Positions 1 to 4,989 of a stretch of DNA of 5,798 nt are shown piece by piece. Origin of the DNA: Chloroflexota bacterium (GTDB taxonomy: Bacteria; Chloroflexota; Anaerolineae; Anaerolineales; VGOW01); assembly GCA_016215145.1 (NCBI GenBank), contig JACRLA010000293.1, forward strand, positions 1-5,798. Reading direction: 5' to 3'. Positions within the stretch are counted from its first letter, which is position 1. Every line of letters begins with the position of its first letter. The translations under genes and the position numbers were made by a program. Below the pieces are notes generated by a model that was given only the letters and a program-made list of their open reading frames with translations, made no database searches and was not told where the DNA came from.

Positions 1-915
1 CACGCGCACTTTCAACTCGTCGGTCAAGCGTTCAACCAGACCTTGCAATTGCGATCCGCCGCCCGCCATGCAGATGCCGGTTTCCATTAAGTCGGCGACG
101 ATCTCCGGCGGGGCTTCGTCAATGGCATCTTTCAAAATATCTACAATCGTTTGCACCGATGGCGAAAGCGCTTCGCGTAATTCAATCGAAGAAACTTCTA
201 CGCCTTCCGGCAAACCCGTCACTAAATTTCGTCCGCGAATGGTGAACGTCTTCTCCTCGCGCATCGGATAGGCGGAGCCAACGGCGATCTTCGCCCGCTC
301 TGCCATGCGCTCGCCGATCAACAAATTGTATTTGTTGCGGGCGTAAGTCGTTATGTCTTGATCCATCTCATCGCCCGCCACGCGCAACGAACGACTCACC
401 ACAATGCCGCCCATCGAAAAGATCGCCACTTCGGTAGTGCCGCCGCCAATATCCACGATCATCGAGCCGCGCGATTCACCGATCTGCAAGCCCGCGCCAA
501 TCGCCGCCGCAGTGGGTTCTTCGATCAAATATGCCTCACGCGCTCCCGCCGCCAAGGCGGCATCATACACGGCGCGTTTTTCCACTTCGGTCACACCGGA
601 TGGAATCCCGATCACCACGCGCGGGCGCGGGATCGGCACGATGCTTTGTTCGTGGGCTTTATTGATGAAGTATTCCAACATACTTTGCGTGATCTCAAAT
701 TCCGAGATCACGCCATCGCGGATGGGGCGGACGGCGATGATGTTTGCCGGGGTGCGACCCGCCAACTCTTTTGCCTCGGCGCCAATGGATATCGGGCGGC
801 GAGTTTTTTTATCAATCACCACCCACGACGGTTCGTTGATGACGATGCCTTTATTGCGAACATTAACCAGCGTGTTGGCAGTGCCGAGATCGATTCCGAT
901 ATCGAGCGAAAACAT
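1..915 (-). CDS. mreB: MreB rod-shape actin homologue (3' end cut by window)
   Basis: MreB is a bacterial actin that forms membrane-attached filaments and directs side-wall peptidoglycan synthesis in rod-shaped cells. The frame is open from the window edge to an ATG at 915 and gives 305 residues; family members usually have about 330-350, so roughly the last 30-40 are missing. Seen in the translation: phosphate-1 loop IDLGTANTLV (8-17), IEEPTAAAIGAGL (131-143), phosphate-2 loop SMIVDIGGGTTEVAI (151-165), GERMAERAKIAVG (201-213) and adenosine motif MAGGGSQLQGL (283-293; the usual form is close to TGGGALLRGL). The start is set by the typical MreB N-terminus MFSLDIGIDLGTANTLV. No Shine-Dalgarno sequence precedes it. 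It diverges from tilS and probably has a leader of about 95 nt containing the hairpin at 963-1006. Mbl or MreBH paralogues cannot be fully excluded, but the family is certain. Confidence 0.97.
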   Translation of the reverse strand, partial: MFSLDIGIDLGTANTLVNVRNKGIVINEPSWVVIDKKTRRPISIGAEAKELAGRTPANIIAVRPIRDGVISEFEITQSMLEYFINKAHEQSIVPIPRPRVVIGIPSGVTEVEKRAVYDAALAAGAREAYLIEEPTAAAIGAGLQIGESRGSMIVDIGGGTTEVAIFSMGGIVVSRSLRVAGDEMDQDITTYARNKYNLLIGERMAERAKIAVGSAYPMREEKTFTIRGRNLVTGLPEGVEVSSIELREALSPSVQTIVDILKDAIDEAPPEIVADLMETGICMAGGGSQLQGLVERLTDELKVRV

Positions 916-962
916 GCCGAACAGCCAGTCGAGTGGACTTGATGCCAAGAAGCTCTCCAATA

Positions 963-1006
963 ATAAGCGTCCAGCGTCAGCAATTTGCTGAAGACTGAAC
1001 GCTTAT
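963..1006. repeat. Imperfect palindrome built from heptamers, in the mreB leader
   Basis: The outer stem pairs 963-970 (ATAAGCGT) with 999-1006, then has one mismatch (971/998), then 972-974 with 995-997. A small internal loop follows, then an inner stem TCAGC (977-981) with GCTGA (987-991) and loop AATTT. That is 16 paired positions. Both arms also repeat every 7 nt: AGCGTC at 966 and 973, CTGAA at 988 and 995. It lies between the divergent mreB and tilS starts. It would be transcribed in the mreB leader if the shared -10 box at 1019-1033 is used leftward, and it sits over the -35 area for tilS. No T-run follows it, so it is not a standard terminator. Whether it is an operator, a leader structure or a mobile repeat cannot be told from one copy. 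Confidence 0.75.
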
Positions 1007-1018
1007 GAAATCTCAAAC

Positions 1019-1033
1019 GATTATACTATAATC
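1019..1033. promoter_or_regulatory. Palindromic double -10 box for divergent mreB and tilS
   Basis: GATTATACTATAATC is a perfect 7-bp inverted repeat around one central base. It presents consensus TATAAT on the plus strand (1027-1032, toward tilS) and on the minus strand (1020-1025, toward mreB). No good TTGACA-like -35 is visible at normal spacing on either strand; the best plus-strand candidates match about 3 of 6. Rightward initiation about 7 nt downstream would start the tilS mRNA within a few bases of its ATG at 1042, giving a nearly leaderless message that begins in a T7 run (1034-1040). Leftward initiation would give mreB a leader of roughly 95 nt. Promoter function is inferred from sequence and position. 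Confidence 0.7.
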
Positions 1034-1041
1034 TTTTTTTG

Positions 1042-2439
1042 ATGCTCCTCGCCGCCGTTCACTCTTTCATCCAAAGATATTCTTTGCTCGATCACGGTCA
1101 ACATGTATTGATTGGCGTATCGGGCGGACCCGATAGCCTAACCCTGCTGCATTTGTTGACTCGTCTGCGTGATGAATACGATCTACACCTGCGCGCCGCT
1201 CACCTTAACCATCAACTTCGACCCGATGCGGATGCCGACTCGGACTTTGTCGCCCGCGCCGCCGCCTCTTGGAATGTGCCTTGCACCGTTGAACGAGTGA
1301 ATGTCGAATCGTTTGCCCGCGAAAATAAACTTTCCATCGAAGAAGCCGGGCGCAGAGCGCGCTACGAATTTTTTGCGCGGCTGGGCAACGTTGTTGCCGT
1401 CGCCCACAACGCCGACGATCAAGCTGAAACCGTGTTGATGCACTTCCTTCGCGGATCGGGAGTGGGCGGCTTGCGCGGCATGTTGCCCAAAAGCAGTAAC
1501 CAGTGGGCAGTGAACAATGGGATCATCAGACCTTTGCTTAATGTTGCGCGCAAAGAGATCGAAGCCTATTGCCTTCAACATAACCTGCAACCACGAATCG
1601 ATTCGACCAACACCGACACAACTTATTATCGAAATCGTCTCCGCCACGAACTCCTGCCGATACTTGAAACTTATAACCCGAACATCCGTGAAATCCTGTG
1701 CCGCGTCGCCGAAATCTCAAGTGGCGATTACGATCTTTTGCAAGGCGTGATTCAAACTGCGTGGGATGCCGTCACTATCTCCCCAGCCGATTCTGATCTT
1801 GTGGCGTTTGATCTGGCGAAGTGGCGCGCAATGCCTCTTGCCTTGCAACGTGCTTTACTGCGCCAAGCCGTTCAACAATTGCGATGTGATACGCGCGATG
1901 TAGACTTCGTCCCGATTGACAAAGCCGCGCGCTGGATCGCCTCGGCGCAGTCCGGGGGAACCGCTGATCTACTGGCAGGTTTGTGTGTGCGCGTCAGCGG
2001 ATCGATCTTGAAAATTTGCGATTGGCAAACCCTTTCCGTTCTTTCCCCCATTTCCTTTCAAATTCCTTTATCACTTAACCAACCCATCCCGTTTAACAAC
2101 TGGCAGATCACGGCAACAGTTTTGGATGCGTGGTCGTTAGATGAGATCGCCTCAAACGCCGACTCATCTGTTGCCTATCTCGATGGATCGTTTGATTCGT
2201 TGATTCTTCGCACACGCCGCGCCGGAGATCGTTTTGAACCGTTGGGTATGAACGGCAAAACGATCAAGCTCTCCGACTTCATGATCAACCAAAAAATCCC
2301 GATGGAAGATCGGGATCGGCTTCCGCTTTTGGTTGACGGCGACACTGTGTTGTGGGTGTGCGGCTACAGGTTATCGGAACGGGCGAAGGTGAGTCGGCAA
2401 ACGCAGAGGGTGTTGAGGGTGAAGATAGAAAAAATGTAG
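1042..2439 (+). CDS. tilS: tRNA(Ile)-lysidine synthase
   Basis: TilS attaches lysine to C34 of the tRNA-Ile2 (CAU) anticodon using ATP. The resulting lysidine makes the tRNA read AUA and accept isoleucine; the enzyme is cytosolic and normally essential. The 465-residue product has the N-type ATP pyrophosphatase P-loop SGGPDS (27-32), HLNHQLR (54-60), AHNADDQAETVLM (121-133), the RGSGVGGLRGM stretch (137-147), RPLLNVARKEIEAYC (163-177) and DSTNTDTTYYRNRLRHELLP (187-206). The C-terminal tRNA-binding domain is also present: RRAGDRFEPLG (392-402), then KLSDFMINQKIP and RDRLPLLVDGDTVLWVCGYR to the end. Length is normal for a full two-domain TilS. The ATG at 1042 is preferred over the TTG just before it (1039). 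There is no Shine-Dalgarno sequence, and the -10 box ends 9 nt upstream. The stop codon TAG lies inside the repeat at 2436-2520. A short heptamer repeat is embedded at residues 151-160. Confidence 0.96.
   Translation: MLLAAVHSFIQRYSLLDHGQHVLIGVSGGPDSLTLLHLLTRLRDEYDLHLRAAHLNHQLRPDADADSDFVARAAASWNVPCTVERVNVESFARENKLSIEEAGRRARYEFFARLGNVVAVAHNADDQAETVLMHFLRGSGVGGLRGMLPKSSNQWAVNNGIIRPLLNVARKEIEAYCLQHNLQPRIDSTNTDTTYYRNRLRHELLPILETYNPNIREILCRVAEISSGDYDLLQGVIQTAWDAVTISPADSDLVAFDLAKWRAMPLALQRALLRQAVQQLRCDTRDVDFVPIDKAARWIASAQSGGTADLLAGLCVRVSGSILKICDWQTLSVLSPISFQIPLSLNQPIPFNNWQITATVLDAWSLDEIASNADSSVAYLDGSFDSLILRTRRAGDRFEPLGMNGKTIKLSDFMINQKIPMEDRDRLPLLVDGDTVLWVCGYRLSERAKVSRQTQRVLRVKIEKM
1494..1521 (+). 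repeat. Four in-frame CAGTNNN-type heptamers inside tilS
   Basis: Four consecutive 7-mers are present: CAGTAAC, CAGTGGG, CAGTGAA and CAATGGG. They encode roughly SNQWAVNNG in the linker between the GGLRGM motif and the IIRPLL segment of TilS, a place where family members vary in length. Because 28 nt is not a multiple of 3, any insertion must have been balanced by flanking changes, or the repeat arose by drift. The 7-nt period and the CAG core resemble the arms of the hairpin at 963-1006. Confidence 0.6.
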
Positions 2440-2520
2440 GGGCAAGGCTTGCCCTTGCCCACTTGTGCAACCGCAAGGTTTGCCCTTGCCCAAATGTGCA
2501 ACCGCAAGGGTTGCCCCTAC
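2436..2520. repeat. Inverted-end element with 31-bp tandem repeat between tilS and rex
   Basis: The ends are perfect 10-bp inverted repeats, GTAGGGGCAA at 2436-2445 and TTGCCCCTAC at 2511-2520. Between them are two tandem 31-bp units (2449-2479 and 2480-2510) that differ at only 3 positions; a partial third unit TTGCCC merges into the right end. Internal hairpins include GGGCAA/TTGCCC (2440-2445 with 2449-2454), AACC/GGTT around a GCAA tetraloop (2469-2480), and GCAACC/GGTTGC (2498-2503 with 2509-2514). The element fills the gap between two convergent genes and supplies the TAG stop of both: tilS at 2437-2439 and rex at 2517-2519 on the minus strand. A role in bidirectional termination or transcript 3'-end protection is plausible but inferred; there is no T-run. 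Confidence 0.85.
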
Positions 2521-3146
2521 GAATTAATGTAAAACGTCATCCGCTGCAAATGGATCACAGGGTCAATATGCTGCACGCGGACATTCGGCGGCACCGAGAG
2601 ATTGATCGGCGCGTAATTTAAAATTCCTTCGATCCCCGCTTCAACTAATTTGTTAGCAACTTCTTGCGCTTTCTCGGCTGGCACGGCGAGCATGGCAACC
2701 TTCAATCCACGCGCGCGAATCTCATCCACCAGTTTCGCCGCGTCAATCACAATCAGTCCGTTGACGAGCGAACCGATCTTTTTTGGATCGCTGTCGAACA
2801 GAGCCACAATGCGGAAGCCGCGATTGACGAAGCCGTTGTAATGCGTCAGCGCGTGACCAATATCGCCCACGCCGATCAACGCCACCTTCCATTCCTCTTT
2901 CACTTTGAGTATGCGTTGAAGTTGCTCCACCAAGTATTGAATCTGGTAGCCCGTTCCTTGTTTGCCGAACTCGCCGAAGTGCGAAAGGTCTTTGCGAATT
3001 TGCGCCGAACTGATTCCGAGCCGCTCGCCTAACTCTTTTGACGACGTGACCTGCTGCCCTTCGTGGATCATGCGCGACAGCGCGCGCAAATACACCGGCA
3101 AACGCCCAACGACAATATCTGGAATCTCTCTCATCTTCGGTTCCAT
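2517..3146 (-). CDS. rex: Redox-sensing transcriptional repressor Rex
   Basis: Rex is a homodimeric DNA-binding repressor that senses the NADH/NAD+ ratio. NADH binding releases it from operators upstream of fermentative, respiratory or hydrogenase genes. The 209-residue product is normal length. The N-terminal winged helix spans about 10-67 and includes recognition-helix region SSAQIRKDLSHFG (46-58) and wing FGKQGTGY (60-67). A Rossmann domain follows, with dinucleotide loop GVGDIG (92-97), FDSDPKKIG (117-125) and the family tail NYAPINLSVPPNVRVQHIDP (177-196). The ATG at 3146 is chosen; a second ATG at residue 5 is also possible, and neither has a Shine-Dalgarno sequence. The TAG stop lies in the inverted end of the repeat at 2436-2520. 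Rex is 87 nt downstream of isopentenyl phosphate kinase on the same strand, separated by a strong hairpin, so it may have its own promoter. No palindromic TTGTGA-N6-TCACAA Rex operator was found nearby. Confidence 0.96.
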   Translation of the reverse strand: MEPKMREIPDIVVGRLPVYLRALSRMIHEGQQVTSSKELGERLGISSAQIRKDLSHFGEFGKQGTGYQIQYLVEQLQRILKVKEEWKVALIGVGDIGHALTHYNGFVNRGFRIVALFDSDPKKIGSLVNGLIVIDAAKLVDEIRARGLKVAMLAVPAEKAQEVANKLVEAGIEGILNYAPINLSVPPNVRVQHIDPVIHLQRMTFYINS

Positions 3147-3155
3147 GGTGAGGAT

Positions 3156-3184
3156 AATTTAGCAGATAATCTTGACTTGCACAA
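3156..3184 (-). promoter_or_regulatory. Weak candidate promoter for rex
   Basis: On the minus strand TTGTGC (3184-3179) and TAAATT (3161-3156) are separated by 17 nt. The matches to consensus are 3 of 6 and 4 of 6. The -10-like box ends 9 nt before the rex ATG, the same distance as in tilS, which would again give a nearly leaderless message. It sits just downstream of the hairpin at 3192-3225. The call rests on spacing more than on sequence quality. Confidence 0.3.
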
Positions 3185-3191
3185 CCCAATC

Positions 3192-3225
3192 ACCCTCCCG
3201 AAGGTTTCAGAACCTTCGGGAGGGT
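3192..3225. repeat. Perfect 15-bp-stem hairpin between isopentenyl phosphate kinase and rex
   Basis: ACCCTCCCGAAGGTT (3192-3206) is exactly complementary to 3211-3225, with a TCAG loop. The stem is GC-rich and uninterrupted. It begins 8 nt after the isopentenyl phosphate kinase stop codon and ends 45 nt before the rex start. Neither strand has a T-run after the stem, so it lacks the second half of an intrinsic terminator. It may attenuate or terminate read-through into rex, stabilise the upstream mRNA 3' end, or be one copy of a dispersed palindromic repeat. Confidence 0.85.
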
Positions 3226-3233
3226 AGTCGTGT

Positions 3234-4028
3234 CTATATACTCACGGTGCTGCCGCCGATGCCCGCCCCGACCAAGAATTTTTCCACCGACCCGGATTCC
3301 ACGCCCGAAAAAATCCTGATCGTTAATCCCTCCATCGTCTGCGCGAGCGACAGCATCTCCAAAACTTTCGCTTCCATGCCGCCGGTTACGTCGGGCGCGA
3401 GCGAACCGTGAAGCATTGGGCGAATGCTGTTGATGTTACTTGAAGTGATTAACGATATCACGTCGCCATTTGGATAATGAGTCAACGCGCCGCGCTCGAT
3501 GCCTGCCAACAAAATTTCCTGTGGCTTGAGTTGCGGCGCAAGAAAACGAAACACATCTTCGGTTGAAATAATGGTGCCGCCTCTTACTTCGTCTATTGCC
3601 ACATCACCCATTACCAATGGAACGAGTCGGTGATCAAGGGCGTTGAGGATCGGCGTTACCGCCATTGAGGTGATGACCCCGTCTCTGCAAATTGCCGATG
3701 CCGATGGCGGAAAGTTTATCGCCGCGATGCCCGCCTTGCGGAGCGCGTCAAAGACGTGACGATTAAGTTTCGCCGCGACTTGTGCCACATCAGCATAGCC
3801 CAACCATTGCTCGGGAGTTGTTACGCCTTGGCGCGTGCCATGTTTTTTGCCTTCGGTATGACCGAATGACCCCGACCCATGCCCGATGAGCAAACGCAGA
3901 TCCGGTTTGGTTTTAAGCGCGTCGGCAATTTCTTGCGCGAGTCGATTTAACACGTCGGGCAAAACAGTTTGATCGCGGTTTTTGTTGGTGATGAGGGAGC
4001 CGCCCAGTTTAAGAAAGAGGAGTGACAT
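3234..4028 (-). CDS. ipk: Isopentenyl phosphate kinase
   Basis: This enzyme uses ATP to convert isopentenyl phosphate to isopentenyl diphosphate, the last step of the alternative mevalonate pathway. It belongs to the amino-acid-kinase fold with FomA-like kinases. The 264-residue product shows the N-terminal KLGGSLITNK (7-16), the phosphate-binding GHGSGSFGH (49-57) typical of isopentenyl phosphate kinases, NFPPSA (105-110), VPLVMGDVAID (136-146), STEDV (155-159) and DVTGGMEAKVLEML (213-226). The ATG at 4028 starts right at the conserved LKLGGS strand. An in-frame start at 4070 would add 14 residues that are translated from the repeat at 4034-4078, so it is unlikely. The gene follows mevalonate kinase by 31 nt, and its start lies 6 nt after a hairpin that could cover the ribosome-binding area. 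No Shine-Dalgarno sequence is present. Other kinases of the fold, such as fosfomycin or glutamate kinases, fit the motifs and context less well. Confidence 0.92.
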   Translation of the reverse strand: MSLLFLKLGGSLITNKNRDQTVLPDVLNRLAQEIADALKTKPDLRLLIGHGSGSFGHTEGKKHGTRQGVTTPEQWLGYADVAQVAAKLNRHVFDALRKAGIAAINFPPSASAICRDGVITSMAVTPILNALDHRLVPLVMGDVAIDEVRGGTIISTEDVFRFLAPQLKPQEILLAGIERGALTHYPNGDVISLITSSNINSIRPMLHGSLAPDVTGGMEAKVLEMLSLAQTMEGLTIRIFSGVESGSVEKFLVGAGIGGSTVSI

Positions 4029-4033
4029 ATTTT

Positions 4034-4078
4034 CGTGATGCGTGATGCGTGAAATTAAATCACGTATCACGATTCACC
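4034..4078. repeat. Heptamer-built palindrome at the mevalonate kinase / ipk junction
   Basis: On the plus strand CGTGATG occurs at 4034-4040 and 4041-4047, followed by CGTGAAA. After a short AT-rich centre the same heptamers return inverted: ATCACGT (4059), ATCACGA (4066), TTCACC. The arms 4035-4052 and 4060-4077 pair at 15 of 18 positions around a 7-nt loop. The inner 11 bp have one mismatch. The repeat encodes the last residues of mevalonate kinase (about VNRDT) and its TGA stop (4062-4060), and it ends 6 nt before the ipk ATG. In the mRNA it would fold across the intergenic gap, where ribosomes finishing mevalonate kinase could open it. That would couple translation of the two genes, which is inferred. 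Confidence 0.8.
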
Positions 4079-4989
4079 TCAGTTATCAAAACCCGTTTCG
4101 CTCCCGCGCCCATCAACGCTTCACGCACTCTGCTTTCGTTTGATTCGTTGACAAGCGCGATCATGTTGCCGCCGCGCCCGCCGCCGGAAAGTTTTGCGCC
4201 GAAGGCTCCCGCGCGTGTGGCGGCATCCACCAGATCGTCTAACTCGCGGCAGGAGACTCCCATCTGGCGCAGGAGTTCGTGATTTTCATTCATCAACGAT
4301 CCAAGTTGATCAGGTTGCCCCTCTTTAATTAATTTGCGGGCGTGTTGGGCGATCCCGCCACATCCGTCAAAAATTTTTTCGTAGCGATCTTTGTCTGCTT
4401 CCCACGCGGCGCGCACGTCGCCGACGGCGATCTTGGTCGGGCTTTGGATTCCGGTGTCGGCGATGGCGATGCGAAAAGGTTGGGCGACGTTGAAGGTTTC
4501 AATGGGTTGACCGCGCACAAAATATACGGGCTTGCTGTAAGCGATTACAGTGTTGTCAATTCCGGAGGGCGTGCCGTGATGAATTTTTTCTACTTCGTAG
4601 ACGAGCGACGAGATTGCCGCTGAGTCGAGGTCGCGTTTGAAGTATTTTGCGAGCGCGCGGGCGATGGCGGTGGAGACTGCGGCGCCACTGCCGAGTCCGC
4701 TGGCGATGGGGATGGTGGAGTGGAGGGTGAGGGTAGCGTGTGGCGGCGTCACCTTGAATGAGGTTAGGGTGAGGCGGATGATCGCTTTGAGTGGATCATC
4801 ATCCCGTAGATCAGTGTAAGAAATTTTGCGACGTTGATCCTGCGCGTCAATGGTGAGGGGTTGTTTTGTTTTTTTGATCGTGACGCGCGCTTGCACTTGC
4901 GAAACGGGAACGGCTATCGCCGGACGTTGATAGACTACTGCATGTTCGCCGAACAGGATGATCTTGCCGGAAGCCGTTGCGGTGATCAC
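4060..4989 (-). CDS. mvk: Mevalonate kinase (GHMP family)
   Basis: The enzyme phosphorylates mevalonate to mevalonate 5-phosphate with ATP in the cytosol. The 309-residue product has the three GHMP-kinase motifs: KIILFGEHAVVY (9-20), the ATP loop PIASGLGSGAA (94-104), and KLSGGGRGGNMIAL (266-279). The mevalonate-kinase block KIHHGTPSGIDNTV (135-148) contains the likely catalytic Asp145. Motif 2 reads GLGSGAA where GLGSSAA is usual, and motif 3 has GGGRGGN where GAGGGGC is common, so this is a divergent member. The start is a GTG at 4989 that overlaps the UbiA stop by 4 nt (GTGA), implying translational coupling; no Shine-Dalgarno sequence is present. The last few residues and the stop come from the heptamer repeat. 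Neighbouring ipk supports mevalonate kinase over galactokinase or homoserine kinase. Phosphomevalonate kinase or a mevalonate-3-kinase activity is less likely given HHGTPSGIDN. Confidence 0.92.
   Translation of the reverse strand: MITATASGKIILFGEHAVVYQRPAIAVPVSQVQARVTIKKTKQPLTIDAQDQRRKISYTDLRDDDPLKAIIRLTLTSFKVTPPHATLTLHSTIPIASGLGSGAAVSTAIARALAKYFKRDLDSAAISSLVYEVEKIHHGTPSGIDNTVIAYSKPVYFVRGQPIETFNVAQPFRIAIADTGIQSPTKIAVGDVRAAWEADKDRYEKIFDGCGGIAQHARKLIKEGQPDQLGSLMNENHELLRQMGVSCRELDDLVDAATRAGAFGAKLSGGGRGGNMIALVNESNESRVREALMGAGAKRVLITEVNRDT

Noticed and set aside
404..991. Long plus-strand open frames opposite mreB (also 358-942)
   Set aside because: They are antisense to a clear MreB frame, show no recognisable domain, and are proline/serine/arginine-rich as expected from shadow frames.
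1039..1041. TTG as the tilS start
   Set aside because: The ATG comes immediately after, and the TTG lies in the expected initiation zone of the promoter.
2449..2510. CRISPR array
   Set aside because: The units are head-to-tail with no unique spacers and only two copies.
2664..3189. Open frames on both strands overlapping rex
   Set aside because: Rex matches its family over its whole length; the overlapping frames have no family features.
3192..3225. Classical intrinsic terminator
   Set aside because: The stem is strong but neither strand has a run of T after it, so it was listed as a hairpin repeat instead.
3147..3233. Rex operator (TTGTGA-N6-TCACAA) upstream of rex
   Set aside because: Only a single TTGTG half-site is present near 3180-3184 on the minus strand, with no matching inverted half.
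4029..4070. Upstream in-frame start for isopentenyl phosphate kinase at 4070
   Set aside because: The added residues are encoded by the heptamer palindrome and precede the conserved N-terminal strand; the ATG at 4028 fits the family start.
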